DNA of 64,000 nucleotides from Treponema denticola (GTDB lineage Bacteria > Spirochaetota > Spirochaetia > Treponematales > Treponemataceae). Position numbers and translations under genes: made by a program. The stretch spans positions 992,001 to 1,056,000 of the forward strand of contig NZ_CP038800.1 in the NCBI RefSeq assembly GCF_024400535.1, read 5' to 3'. Every line of letters begins with the position of its first letter. Positions within the stretch are counted from its first letter, which is position 1. Under the pieces are notes generated by a model. That model was not told the DNA's origin. It made no database searches and saw only the letters and a program-made list of their open reading frames with translations. This document shows positions 7,141-16,160 of the stretch, one piece after another.

Positions 7141-9072
7141 ATGAAACGCAAATCAAGTAGGGTAATTGCACTAAGTTTATTATATATATTAATTATTTTC
7201 GGCATTTTTGTTATTCAGTTTACCATAGGAAAGACTTTTTATTATACAATAGGAGCTATGTCCGTTTCGGGACGGGATGAGGTTGATGAAAAAGGGAATG
7301 TTATGCCTCTTTTACCGCTTCATATAGTTTCGAACGGACTCGATTTTTATATTACTGACCAAAGTCCGATTATTGCAAAGACAAATGATAATAAAGAGCT
7401 TGCATTAAAGGTTTTAGAATATAAAAAGACAGATGATTCTTTTAGTATAGTATGCTCAAATAATGTTTTAATAGATTTTACTTCGTATACTTCAGAAACT
7501 GCGGATACTGTAAAAATTGCTGCCTCTTTTCCTTTTGAGATAGATACCGTATATTTTCCTTGGAAGTTGACTCAGTCAGCCCGTCTTGAGCGTCAAGATG
7601 AACAGATATTTTTAAGATACGGAAAAGACCGTTTTATTTTTAGAGGCGGTTACGGGTTCGGTAATACCGATGATTCATCGGAATTGCCCCATCTAATCCT
7701 TTCCAGTTCGCAGCGGACCGCTTTTTATGAGACCTATGTTCAATCACAAAGTTTGGAATTTGACATGATTCCCCGTATTCCCATTGCAAGTGATGAATAC
7801 TATAACCAAGTAAAACAATCTTTTAGAGAAAAAGCTTTAAGTTATTTTTCAAATAATATTGCAGCAAAAAATTATAACGAAGATACATTAACCGCATATA
7901 TTGCAGAAAAAGCTTTTAGGGGCGAGTATTCTCAAGCTTTGACAACAGCTCCGGCCTCTCTTTTGCCGAAAGATAAAAGGACCTATAAGTCCTGTTCTTT
8001 TTATGATAACCTTGTTCAAAATGAAAAGAGTCTTGCCTCAGCCGATAAAAAGACCTTGACAGATATTGAGAACGGTATAGCAAAAGGAGTTTTATCTCCA
8101 TTTCATAAAGAAGGCCTTATTCCTTTTTTAGTAAATAGCTCAAGGACAAATTTGATTCCGGCCTTGGAAAAAACAGCCTTAAACACTGCTCAAGAAGCAT
8201 TAAACGCCTTTGATGCTGCCGGAATATTGGCTGCCGCAATGGATTATGCTCTTTATTTTCCAAATAGACAAAATATCTTTATGGAACAGTCTGAAAAGTG
8301 CGAAGCCGTTTTAAAGAATTCTTTATTTTCGATAGATGAAGGTTTATATCTTTCAGATGATGCAAAAACTATCAACACAGAAAAATCTTTGGATTCGGCC
8401 GCTGTTTTAATTCGCTACGGGACCGAATACCCTGAAAAAAGAACATGGAAGGCTGTAGGTCAAGCTCTATATTCATCCATCCTTTCCCTTGGAGGCGAGT
8501 CAGCGAGTCTTCCGGCTTCGTTTGACATTCAAGGAGATAAGGCAAAAAAATTGGGCCTCATGGCAAATGATGTCATGATCCTTCATGCCGAAAAATTATA
8601 TTCTTCGGCAATAAAAGATAATTTTACCTATCCCCATGCCGAGTCCTTGGCTCTAAAAGCAGAAGCCGGTATTTGGGCTTGGACATCTGCAAAGGATGTT
8701 AATATTCTTAAAAATGATGCAAAAATATTAAGTTTTAGGTTTTCTTTTAAAGCCGGAGAAACCCATTATGTGATTTTGAGGGGTATAAGGCCCTTTTACC
8801 GAATTCAAATTCATGGCATAGATTTTAGAACCGATCCGCGCTTTGAAATTTACGATTCTTCAGGTTATGTATATGATGAGAGGAGCCGAACCCTCCTGCT
8901 TAAATTACGTCATAAAAAAGACGATGAAGAAATTGTACTGTTTTTAGGGCGTCCGCCTGCACCGGCACCTGTGCCCGTGCCTGTTTCCGTGCCTAATACG
9001 GAAAACGATACTGCTGCAAATTCCGAAGCAAATGCAGTAACTGAAGAAAATTCCGATTCCGCAGACGAATAA
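7141..9072 (+). CDS. Conserved hypothetical membrane-anchored protein
   Basis: The 643-residue protein starts MKRKSSRV and has one hydrophobic helix at about residues 10-30, so it is probably anchored in the inner membrane with a large periplasmic part. The ectodomain mixes beta-rich stretches with helical repeats, and the C-terminus ends in a Pro/Val tract (PAPAPVPVPVSVPNT) and an acidic tail. I do not recognise a family. The ATG at 7141 is chosen over an earlier in-frame start because that start would run through the shared promoter. No Shine-Dalgarno sequence is present. Confidence 0.65.
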   Translation: MKRKSSRVIALSLLYILIIFGIFVIQFTIGKTFYYTIGAMSVSGRDEVDEKGNVMPLLPLHIVSNGLDFYITDQSPIIAKTNDNKELALKVLEYKKTDDSFSIVCSNNVLIDFTSYTSETADTVKIAASFPFEIDTVYFPWKLTQSARLERQDEQIFLRYGKDRFIFRGGYGFGNTDDSSELPHLILSSSQRTAFYETYVQSQSLEFDMIPRIPIASDEYYNQVKQSFREKALSYFSNNIAAKNYNEDTLTAYIAEKAFRGEYSQALTTAPASLLPKDKRTYKSCSFYDNLVQNEKSLASADKKTLTDIENGIAKGVLSPFHKEGLIPFLVNSSRTNLIPALEKTALNTAQEALNAFDAAGILAAAMDYALYFPNRQNIFMEQSEKCEAVLKNSLFSIDEGLYLSDDAKTINTEKSLDSAAVLIRYGTEYPEKRTWKAVGQALYSSILSLGGESASLPASFDIQGDKAKKLGLMANDVMILHAEKLYSSAIKDNFTYPHAESLALKAEAGIWAWTSAKDVNILKNDAKILSFRFSFKAGETHYVILRGIRPFYRIQIHGIDFRTDPRFEIYDSSGYVYDERSRTLLLKLRHKKDDEEIVLFLGRPPAPAPVPVPVSVPNTENDTAANSEANAVTEENSDSADE

Positions 9073-9100
9073 TGATTAAAAAATCATAGGCTTTTTAAAT
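9072..9100 (+). terminator. Weak hairpin plus T-rich run
   Basis: ATGATT and AATCAT are separated by AAAA, and a T-rich stretch follows. The stem is short, so this is only a candidate terminator. Confidence 0.3.
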
Positions 9101-9192
9101 TTTTTTTATAAATATCGGTAAAAAACTATCCTTTTTTATAAAAATGTGGTATACTATATTATGTTGTTGTTTGAGAATTTTAAGGAGATAAG

Positions 9193-10626
9193 GTGAATAA
9201 AAGAGATTTTCCGCGTGTTCATTTCTATGATCAAGATTTTGTAGACATTTATGATAGAACATGGGCCTTAGTACATGAATTTTGGCATTCAACTGGTGAC
9301 GGTAAACAGAGTACGGAGGGATTTTTTATTTATCCTGAAGATGACGGTAATTTTTTAAATCAATATGAAACGATATTTTCATCTTTCTTTTTTGTTTATT
9401 CAAACAAAAATTATACGCCTAACTCTGCTTTGGACTTTTTTTACGAACGCCAGGAAGCAAACGGAGCTATACGAAACCGTTATAATTTTGATACAAAGGA
9501 ACCCGTCATAAAAAGAGACAATCCTGAAGGTCTTGGAATGCCTCTATTTGCTTGGGCTGAATATAATATTTATCATAAAACAGGAAATAAGAAGAGAGTA
9601 AAGGATATTATGCCTGTTTTGACCAAGTACATGGACTGGATTGATAAGATGTTTAAAACCGATAACGGTTTATATAAAACACCGCTCGAAGCAGTTAATA
9701 TGCCCAATACCCCTCGAAAAGAAGCTGCATTTTTAACCGATTTTAATTCGGCTCTGGCTATAAATGCTCTTTATATGTCAGCTTTGGGAGATATACTGAA
9801 TGACAAAGAAATAGACTTCCAATACAAGAGAATGTATTTTACGATAAAGACCAGAATCAATTCTATGATGTGGAATGAAGAGGAGGGGTTTTATTATGAC
9901 CTTGATGCTTCAGGAAACCAGATAAAGAAAAAGACTCTCGCCGGTTTTTGGCCCATGCTTGCCGAAATTCCTAACGAAGATAAGGCCGCTCTTTTGGTTG
10001 AACATTTATCAAACCCTAACACTTTCGGTGTTGATCATCCTTTTCCAAGCCTTGCCGCTAATGAGCCCGAATATGATGAGGCCGGAAACGGTGCCTGCGG
10101 CAGCGTTTTTCCTATTTTAAATTTTGTTGTTATAAAGGGACTTGAAAAATATAACCGTTGGGAATTAGCCCGTGAATGTGCTATAAGACATTTATACTAC
10201 GTGCTTGAAACCCTTTCTCCCGCAGGAAACTCAAAAAAACAAGGCTTCTTATGGGAAGCTTATTCTCCGGTAAAGGAAGGGCCTGCACATTGGAAGGGAA
10301 AACCTGCTTTCCCTAGAAAACAGTACCTTTTAAGGGTCGGCCTTTCTACAATAAGTCTTATGATAGAAAATGTTATAGGTCTTTCGATAAGTCTCCCGCG
10401 TAAGACTGTCAACTGGACTGTTCCCAATCTTGAAGTCATGGGTATTGAAAACTTAAGCCTTAAAAGAAACCTAATCACTATTCTTTCGTCCAAGAGCCAG
10501 AGGGGATGGGAGATTCACATGGAAAGCGAAAAGCTCTATTATTTTACCATAAATATCCTAAACGAAAAGAAGAAGACCTTGCCGATTCCGTCGGGTAAGT
10601 GTTCAATGCTGATAGACAAACTTTAA
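9193..10626 (+). CDS. MGH1-like / trehalase-type glycoside hydrolase
   Basis: The 477-residue soluble protein has the (alpha/alpha)6-barrel flavour of the GH37/GH63 clan, including the MGH1-like domain: WALVHEFWHS, SALDFFYERQEANGAIR, LAGFWPMLAEIP and FLWEAYSPV. The family hydrolyses alpha-glucosidic or mannosylglycerate-type bonds, and the substrate cannot be told here. There is no signal peptide, so it is cytoplasmic. The GTG start is supported by AAGGAG six bases upstream. It stands alone, facing gdhA tail to tail. Catalytic acids were not assigned with certainty. Confidence 0.65.
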   Translation: MNKRDFPRVHFYDQDFVDIYDRTWALVHEFWHSTGDGKQSTEGFFIYPEDDGNFLNQYETIFSSFFFVYSNKNYTPNSALDFFYERQEANGAIRNRYNFDTKEPVIKRDNPEGLGMPLFAWAEYNIYHKTGNKKRVKDIMPVLTKYMDWIDKMFKTDNGLYKTPLEAVNMPNTPRKEAAFLTDFNSALAINALYMSALGDILNDKEIDFQYKRMYFTIKTRINSMMWNEEEGFYYDLDASGNQIKKKTLAGFWPMLAEIPNEDKAALLVEHLSNPNTFGVDHPFPSLAANEPEYDEAGNGACGSVFPILNFVVIKGLEKYNRWELARECAIRHLYYVLETLSPAGNSKKQGFLWEAYSPVKEGPAHWKGKPAFPRKQYLLRVGLSTISLMIENVIGLSISLPRKTVNWTVPNLEVMGIENLSLKRNLITILSSKSQRGWEIHMESEKLYYFTINILNEKKKTLPIPSGKCSMLIDKL

Positions 10627-10636
10627 AAAAGCCGGT

Positions 10637-11878
10637 TTAGTTAATTCCCTTAACTTTTTGAGTTTCTACAAGCTGCTTTAAAGCCTTAATATAGGCAGCC
10701 TTTCTCATGCTGACATTATAGGCTTCTTTTTCATCCCATACCAGCTTGAAGGCTTCAATCATCTTATCTTCAAGGCGCTTGTTGACTTCTTCTTCCGTCC
10801 AATAAAAGCTTTGCAGGTTTTGCACCCATTCAAAGTATGAAACGATTACGCCTCCTGAATTTGCAAGAACATCGGGCACAGTTATAATGTTATTTTTTTC
10901 GAGGATTTTATCGGCTTCAGGGGTAACGGGGCCGTTTGCAGCCTCGATGATTATGGAAGCCTTAATATTTGATGCATTTTTTTCGGTAATTTGATTTTCG
11001 AGGGCCGCCGGAATTAAAATATCGGCTTTAAGCTCCAATAGTTCTTCATTGGAGAGCCTTGTAAAATCTCCGGCAAAAGAATTGAGTTTTTTTCCTTCTT
11101 TTTTGTGTTTGAGTATTTGAGGAATATTTAAGCCTTTTTCATTGTATATTGCGCTGCTTGTATCGCTTATTGCAATTATCTTGGCTTCCTCTTTATAAAA
11201 AAGATCTGCAGTAACGCCGCCGACATTTCCAAGACCTTGAATAACTACACTTTGGTCTTTTAAGTTTTTATTAAGTTTCTTTAAAATTTCCCTTGTTGCA
11301 AAAAGAACTCCCCGGCCTGTGGCTTCTACTCGTCCTTTAGACCCGCCGAGAGGAAGCGGTTTTCCCGTAACAACTGCGGGGCTGAATTCTCCGGCATATT
11401 CACTGTAGCTGTCCGCTATCCAGGACATAACCTTTGCATTTGTTCCGACGTCCGGGGCAGGTATATCTATCTTAGGGCCTATAAAAGATGCAATCCGCCT
11501 TGTGTATCCTCTTGTCAGCTTTTCAAGTTCCGTTTCTGAAAGTTTTGAAGGGTCTACACAGATGCCTCCTTTTCCTCCCCCGTAGGGAATGTCGGCAACG
11601 GCACACTTAAAGGTCATCCATGCAGCAAGGGAGCGTACCTCATCGATGTTTACATCTTGGTGAAATCTTATACCTCCCTTTGCCGGGCCTCTTAATGTAG
11701 AATGCTGGACCCTGTATCCGCTAAAAACCTTGATTTTTCCGTTATCCATTTTTACGGGTATTGAAACATGCATCTCTCTTTCAGGGCTTAAAAGGGATAT
11801 GTAATCGTCTTCTGCCAGATTAGCCGTATTTGCAGCTTCCGTTATAGTGCTTAAAAGTTTTTCGTATGTATTCGCCAT
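10637..11878 (-). CDS. gdhA: Glutamate dehydrogenase (Glu/Leu/Phe/Val dehydrogenase family)
   Basis: The 413-residue protein carries the substrate-binding stretch KGGIRFHQDVNIDEVRSLA and the catalytic lysine motif PYGGGKGGICVDP, then a Rossmann domain (VVIQGLGNVGG, about residue 214). It interconverts glutamate with 2-oxoglutarate and ammonia using NAD(P)H, a central step for an amino-acid-fermenting spirochete. Length is typical of the short hexameric class. The nearest element upstream on the same strand is a cobalamin riboswitch about 320 bp away, an unexpected partner for this enzyme. Confidence 0.9.
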   Translation of the reverse strand: MANTYEKLLSTITEAANTANLAEDDYISLLSPEREMHVSIPVKMDNGKIKVFSGYRVQHSTLRGPAKGGIRFHQDVNIDEVRSLAAWMTFKCAVADIPYGGGKGGICVDPSKLSETELEKLTRGYTRRIASFIGPKIDIPAPDVGTNAKVMSWIADSYSEYAGEFSPAVVTGKPLPLGGSKGRVEATGRGVLFATREILKKLNKNLKDQSVVIQGLGNVGGVTADLFYKEEAKIIAISDTSSAIYNEKGLNIPQILKHKKEGKKLNSFAGDFTRLSNEELLELKADILIPAALENQITEKNASNIKASIIIEAANGPVTPEADKILEKNNIITVPDVLANSGGVIVSYFEWVQNLQSFYWTEEEVNKRLEDKMIEAFKLVWDEKEAYNVSMRKAAYIKALKQLVETQKVKGIN

Positions 11879-12199
11879 AAAATCCTTCTTAAAAATAGTT
11901 TATGATGATTATACATTAAAAGCCGTATTTTTGAAAGTTATCAGGGAGAAAATTCGAATTTTGATTTAAATAAAGAAAAACGATTCCGGTCCGCAAAGGG
12001 ATTTAGGTTTCCTCAAAATGTACACCCAAGGGTATCAATCGGATGTACTCAAGGCTAAACGAAGAAAACTTGACAAAATCTTCAAACAGCCCAAGGAGCA
12101 ATAGAGGAAATAAATATGATTAACACGATAAATTTTGCTGCAACTCATGAGTCCAAGCAGAGTGCGGCACGGGCAAAACTTGCATTTTACCCTCATAGT
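11879..12199. other. Gap between gdhA and the riboswitch; possible ORF remnant
   Basis: The plus strand shows a 44-codon open stretch ending at about 12103 (it includes RDLGFLKMYTQGYQSDVL and ends KQPKEQ). It looks like the tail of a lost gene. The minus strand has no convincing gene following the riboswitch. A hairpin (GGGTAAAA/TTTTGCCC, about 12174-12195) follows the riboswitch. Confidence 0.35.
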
Positions 12200-12358
12200 C
12201 ATTGGCAGGTCTTACGGCTCGGAGGTCATCATTGATTTTCGCCTTCCCGGAATAAACCAGTGGCATTTTGAAAACCAACTCTCTCACTTACGTCAGCCGG
12301 ACTGCTCAGGACTTTCACCTGATTCCCTTTTCACTCCTTAGCTAAAAGGAGCACCAAG
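12200..12358 (-). ncRNA. Cobalamin (B12) riboswitch
   Basis: On the minus strand the conserved blocks occur in order: GGTGCT, AAAAGGGAATCAGGTGAAAG followed by TCCTGAGC, the B12-box core TGCCACTGG, CGGGAAGGCG, ATGATGACC, and the 3' block GAGCCGTAAGACCTGCC. These are the hallmark segments of the cobalamin riboswitch (RF00174), which binds adenosyl- or related cobalamins and represses B12 transport or synthesis genes. The next gene on that strand is gdhA, with no B12 gene in between, so the switch looks orphaned. Ends are approximate. Confidence 0.88.
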
Positions 12359-12511
12359 ACCGAAACCGTTATTTAAACACAATTCTATACTTTTATAAAA
12401 AATAAGTCAAGATGTCAAAATCGGTACACCAATCCAATCGAGATTCAACACTCTGACAATTGAAAAATCTACTGTTCTATGATATACTTGATTTGTAAGG
12501 GGGATTGAGAG

Positions 12512-12552
12512 TTAATTGGTAGTGGATAATTTGTAATTTCATTACCAATTAA
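12512..12552. repeat. Dispersed repeat ATTGGTARTGGATAATTTG, copy 1
   Basis: A perfect 10-bp inverted repeat TTAATTGGTA/TACCAATTAA (12512-12521 and 12543-12552) encloses GTGGATAATTTGTAATTTCAT. The core is shared with the repeat at 53876-53971. It lies just upstream of the Rpn-type gene. Confidence 0.7.
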
Positions 12553-12565
12553 AAAGAGGTGTGAT

Positions 12566-13432
12566 ATGAGTACTTCAAACAGAAAATACAAGGATTCGGT
12601 TTTTGTTGATTTGTTCAGTGAAGATGAAAAGGCGAAAGAGAATTTTTTGTCTCTTTATAATGCATTACACGGCACCAAACTTACGGCTACAGCACAGCTG
12701 AAAAATGTAAGGCTTGATCAGGTACTTTATATGACATTCTATAATGATGTGTCATATCTTATTGATAACAAAATCATAGTGCTGGTAGAGCATCAATCCA
12801 CTATAAACCCAAATATGCCTTTACGTTGCCTTGAATACATAAGCCGCCTTTATGAAACTCTATTTGAATCAAAAGAAAAATACAGCCGTAAACTCTTAAA
12901 CATTCCGACGCCCGAATTTTATGTATTTTATAATGGGGATGAAACCTATCCTTCCGATAAAACATTAAAACTATCAGATGCTTTTATAGAAAAGGCGGTA
13001 AAACCTAATCTTGAGTTGACCGTTAAGATAATAAACATAAATCAGCAAAATCGCCATCCCTTGCTTAAAAACTGCAAAACGATGTATGAGTACACAATAT
13101 TTGTAGAAACGGTACGAAGATGGAAAAAAACAGATCCTCAAAACGGTTTTCAAAAAGCGATTGAAGAATGTATAGCAAATGATATATTGCGTGATTATTT
13201 AAAACGCAAGACTAAGGAGGTATTGAATATGTTACTAGCCGAATATGATTATGAAACAGATATAGCTGTGCAGCGTGCTGAAGAACGGGAAATAGCCTTT
13301 GCTGAGGGAATATCTCAGGGCGTTTACCAAAATAAACTGGAAACTGCTAAAAATTTAGCTGAAATGGGGTTTGCCGTAGAAGCAATCACAAAAGCTACAG
13401 GTTTAAGCTGTGAAGAAATCGAAAAACTATAA
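12566..13432 (+). CDS. Rpn family recombination-promoting nuclease / putative transposase
   Basis: The 288-residue protein has the N-terminal signature VFVDLFSEDEKAKENFLSLY and the nuclease core IIVLVEHQSTINPNMPLRCLEYISRLYE, matching the RpnA/PF04754-like branch of the PD-(D/E)XK superfamily. Known family members are endonucleases that promote RecA-independent recombination. The C-terminus ends in a short repeat module, AKNLAEMGFAVEAITKATGL...EEIEKL, shared in style with the other two PD-(D/E)XK genes in this window. RBS AAAGAGG lies upstream. No terminal inverted repeats of a transposon were found, so mobility is not shown. Confidence 0.78.
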   Translation: MSTSNRKYKDSVFVDLFSEDEKAKENFLSLYNALHGTKLTATAQLKNVRLDQVLYMTFYNDVSYLIDNKIIVLVEHQSTINPNMPLRCLEYISRLYETLFESKEKYSRKLLNIPTPEFYVFYNGDETYPSDKTLKLSDAFIEKAVKPNLELTVKIININQQNRHPLLKNCKTMYEYTIFVETVRRWKKTDPQNGFQKAIEECIANDILRDYLKRKTKEVLNMLLAEYDYETDIAVQRAEEREIAFAEGISQGVYQNKLETAKNLAEMGFAVEAITKATGLSCEEIEKL

Positions 13433-13473
13433 ATTAATAATAAAATCTGCATAGTGGTATTAAGGAGGCGTGT

Positions 13474-14310
13474 ATGTCTGAAAAAATGTATTGTGATCCT
13501 GCTGAGATTTTGGAAGTTACGGTGCAAAAGGGTATTGCAAAGGCTTCGACCCCGGTGTGGAAGCTGCTTTGCCTAGGATTTTTGGCAGGGGTTTTTATTG
13601 CCTTTGCTTCGGAAGGCTCCAATATGGCTGCTTTCGGACTTTTTGCCAAGCCTGAAACTTACGGCCTTGGAAAATTCGTTGCAGGGCTTATCTTTCCTGT
13701 AGGGCTTATCTTGGTGCTCCTTGCCGGAGCCGAGCTTTTTACGGGAAATAATTTAATCATTGCAGCTGCTTTAGAAAAAAAGGTGAGCCTTACTGCAATG
13801 CTTAAAAACTGGCTTGCCGTTTATATCGGGAACCTTATAGGTTCTGTTTTTATTGCTTTTTTAATCGTAAAAAGCGGACAGCTTTCAAGCGGTGCAAGTC
13901 TTTTGGGCGGGATTACAATAAAAATTGCTTACGGCAAGGTTTCGCTTTCTTTTGTGCAGGCTGTTTTTTTAGGAATTATGTGTAATTGGCTGGTCTGCCT
14001 TGCGGTCTGGCTCTGCTATGGCGCTAAGGATATGACCGGAAAAATGCTTGCCGCCTTTTTCCCGATTTGGCTTTTTATAACTTCCGGTTTTGAGCACAGT
14101 GTTGCAAACATGTACTATATCCCTGCGGGGATTTTCTCGAAAAGCGTTCCGGCCTATGCTGCCGCTTCAGGCCTTTCCGCCGAGGCTCTTTCAAATATAA
14201 ATTGGGGTGCATTTTTTATAAAGAATTTAATGCCCGTTACTCTCGGAAACATAATAGGCGGAGCCTTTTTTGTCGGAATGTTTTATTGGATTTGTTATAA
14301 GAAAAAATAA
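13474..14310 (+). CDS. Formate/nitrite transporter family (FNT) channel
   Basis: The 278-residue polytopic protein has six hydrophobic segments and FNT-family signatures, including the early LCLGFLAGVFIAFA segment, the AELFTGNNLI motif after TM2 and SGFEHSVANMYYIPAGI near TM5. The family forms pentameric channels for formate, nitrite or hydrosulfide in the inner membrane. An anion preference cannot be read from sequence alone; formate is plausible in a fermenting treponeme. A strong RBS, AAGGAGG, precedes the ATG. It lies between the Rpn gene and an oxidoreductase with no sign of one operon. Confidence 0.85.
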   Translation: MSEKMYCDPAEILEVTVQKGIAKASTPVWKLLCLGFLAGVFIAFASEGSNMAAFGLFAKPETYGLGKFVAGLIFPVGLILVLLAGAELFTGNNLIIAAALEKKVSLTAMLKNWLAVYIGNLIGSVFIAFLIVKSGQLSSGASLLGGITIKIAYGKVSLSFVQAVFLGIMCNWLVCLAVWLCYGAKDMTGKMLAAFFPIWLFITSGFEHSVANMYYIPAGIFSKSVPAYAAASGLSAEALSNINWGAFFIKNLMPVTLGNIIGGAFFVGMFYWICYKKK

Positions 14311-14367
14311 CTTTTTTTCGGAAGCTGCCGCTTCCCGCAAAAAATTTTTATAAGGAGAATTTAAATT

Positions 14368-15246
14368 ATGAATGTTGAAAATTGCGATGTGGGCTTTATA
14401 GGCCTTGGAGTTATGGGAAAGAGCATGGCTGAAAGATTAAGAGCGGCCGGTGCTAAGATGCATGTTTTTACGCGTACAAAAAAATCCGCCGAAGAGATTC
14501 TTTCAAAGGGGGCTGTTTGGTATGATGATCCGGCAAGCCTTGCTCCCAATTGTAAAATCATCTTTACGATTGTCGGTTATCCGCAAGATGTTGAAGAAAC
14601 ATATTTCGGAGAAAAGGGTTTATTAAAAACCGCAAAGCCCGGAACGATTTTTGCTGATATGACGACATCAAGTCCGATTTTGGCAAAAAAGATTTATGAT
14701 GAGGCAAAGAAAAAAGAATGTTTTTCTGTAGACGCTCCCGTTTCAGGCGGAGATATAGGAGCTAAAAACGGCACCCTTTCGATTATGGCAGGCGGAGATG
14801 AAAAAGCCTTTAAAGAGTTGGAACCTTTTTTTGCCTGCATGGGAAAAACTTGGGCTCTTCAAGGAGGTGCAGGGGCAGGGCAGCATACTAAGATGGCAAA
14901 CCAAATAGCCGTAGCCGCAAACCTTTTCGGTACGGTCGAAGCTGTCTGTTATGCCGAGGCTGCAGGCCTTGACCCTCAAAAAATGCTTTCGGCGATCGGG
15001 GGCGGTGCTGCAGGAAGCTGGCAGATTTTAAACAACGGGCCTAAGATGCTTCAAAAAGATTTTGCTCCGGGCTTCTATATTAAACACTTTTTAAAGGATT
15101 TAAACATAACCTTAAATGTTGCAAAGGAACTCAAACTGCATATTCCCGTTTTGGAGCTTGCACAAAATTTCTTTAACAAGATGAATGAAGAAGGCTATGC
15201 CGAAAAAGGAACGCAGGCCATCTATGAATATTATAAGACTCTCTAA
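14368..15246 (+). CDS. NAD(P)-dependent beta-hydroxyacid dehydrogenase (3-hydroxyisobutyrate dehydrogenase-like)
   Basis: The 292-residue protein opens with a Rossmann motif (VGFIGLGVMGKSMAERL, residues 8-24) and has the family signature DAPVSGGDIGAKNGTLSIMAGG and a catalytic-lysine region AGAGQHTKMANQIAVAAN. Members oxidise or reduce 2- or 3-hydroxyacids such as tartronate semialdehyde or 3-hydroxyisobutyrate. The exact substrate is unknown. RBS AAGGAG is present. The stop codon lies inside the first arm of a 13-bp terminator-like hairpin. Confidence 0.82.
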   Translation: MNVENCDVGFIGLGVMGKSMAERLRAAGAKMHVFTRTKKSAEEILSKGAVWYDDPASLAPNCKIIFTIVGYPQDVEETYFGEKGLLKTAKPGTIFADMTTSSPILAKKIYDEAKKKECFSVDAPVSGGDIGAKNGTLSIMAGGDEKAFKELEPFFACMGKTWALQGGAGAGQHTKMANQIAVAANLFGTVEAVCYAEAAGLDPQKMLSAIGGGAAGSWQILNNGPKMLQKDFAPGFYIKHFLKDLNITLNVAKELKLHIPVLELAQNFFNKMNEEGYAEKGTQAIYEYYKTL

Positions 15247-15272
15247 AAACTTCAGTTTTTAGAGAGTTTCCT
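15238..15272 (+). terminator. 13-bp perfect hairpin overlapping the dehydrogenase stop codon
   Basis: ACTCTCTAAAAAC (15238-15250) and GTTTTTAGAGAGT (15255-15267) flank a TTCA loop. The core AAAAACTTCAGTTTTT recurs (inverted) near 24757. Confidence 0.65.
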
Positions 15273-15285
15273 TAAATCTAATTTG

Positions 15286-15332
15286 CGAGTTTTCCATAAG
15301 TCTTTATATTATGATGACTTATGGAAAACTCG
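15286..15332. repeat. 17-bp perfect inverted repeat
   Basis: CGAGTTTTCCATAAGTC (15286-15302) and its exact reverse complement (15316-15332) flank a 13-base AT-rich loop. No run of T follows, so this is not a simple terminator. Confidence 0.8.
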
Positions 15333-15334
15333 TC

Positions 15335-15374
15335 GGCTGCCTGTAAAAATCTAACAAAGTTTTTACGGGCAGCC
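15335..15374. repeat. 15-bp inverted repeat upstream of pyrE
   Basis: GGCTGCCTGTAAAAA (15335-15349) pairs with TTTTTACGGGCAGCC (15360-15374), with a single U-G pair in the RNA. It ends 25 bases before the pyrE start. Confidence 0.8.
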
Positions 15375-15399
15375 ATAAGACTATCTAAAGGGAAATTTT

Positions 15400-16104
15400 A
15401 TGCACAAAGATGAAAAAAAAATAGCAGAGGTTCAAAAAAAATATGGGCCGCTTTTGGCTAAAACGGCTTTTGAGTTGGGAGCCTTAAAGCTTTCTCCCAA
15501 TGATCCATTTACTTGGGCATCAGGCTACCGTATGCCCATTTATAACGATAACCGCCGTTTTTTAGCCCTGCCTGAGATGCGCCGTACTATAGCCGAAGCC
15601 TTCGCAGAGCTTTTAAAAGCAGTTGACTTTGATCCCGAATGGCTTGCAGGAACTGCAACGGCAGGAATTCCTCATTCCGTAAGTTTAGGAGACCTCTTGA
15701 AAAAAAGCGTTTCCTATGTACGCTCGGGCGGAAAAGATCACGGCCTAAAAAACCAGATTGAGGGTTTAGGTGCCAATGCGGATTATAAAGGGGCCGGCGT
15801 ACTTGTTGTTGAAGATTTAATTTCGACGGGGGGAAGCTCCATCAAGGCTGTTGAGGCCGTGCGTAATGCAAACGGAAAGGTCCCATTTTGTTTTGCTATC
15901 TTTTCTTACGGATTTGCAGAAGCCGAAAAAGCCTTTGCCGAATTAAAACCTCCCTGTATTCCGGTTACTATTTTAAACTATGATATTATGCTGGATGAGG
16001 CTGTAAAGCAAAACTATATAAGCGAAGAAAATAAAAAGAGTCTGGGAGAATGGAGGCTCGATCCCTTCGGTTGGGGCGAAAAACACGGTTTTCCCAAGGT
16101 CTAA
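15400..16104 (+). CDS. pyrE: Orotate phosphoribosyltransferase
   Basis: The 234-residue protein has the PRPP-binding motif VLVVEDLISTGGSS (about residues 130-143) and the orotate-site region ASGYRMPIYNDNRRFLALP. It transfers PRPP to orotate to make OMP in pyrimidine synthesis. TATAGIPHS and SYVRSGGKDHGLKNQIEG are the usual flexible-loop segments. Length is at the upper end of the family. The gene stands alone, and three long hairpins just upstream may control it or end preceding transcription. RBS AAAGGG is modest. Confidence 0.92.
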   Translation: MHKDEKKIAEVQKKYGPLLAKTAFELGALKLSPNDPFTWASGYRMPIYNDNRRFLALPEMRRTIAEAFAELLKAVDFDPEWLAGTATAGIPHSVSLGDLLKKSVSYVRSGGKDHGLKNQIEGLGANADYKGAGVLVVEDLISTGGSSIKAVEAVRNANGKVPFCFAIFSYGFAEAEKAFAELKPPCIPVTILNYDIMLDEAVKQNYISEENKKSLGEWRLDPFGWGEKHGFPKV

Positions 16105-16113
16105 AAAATAAAA

Positions 16114-16141
16114 AAAAGCGGTTCTAAAAAGAACCGCTTTT
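16114..16141. terminator. Bidirectional terminator between pyrE and flaB
   Basis: AAAAGCGGTTCT and AGAACCGCTTTT form a 12-bp stem with an AAAA loop and A/T runs on both sides, serving the two convergent genes. Confidence 0.85.
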
Positions 16142-16160
16142 CCGTCAAACTGTTTACAGC

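Noticed and set aside
12000-12104. 44-codon plus-strand ORF as a gene
   Set aside because: No RBS or start context; it probably remains from an older insertion, so it is recorded only as part of the gap.
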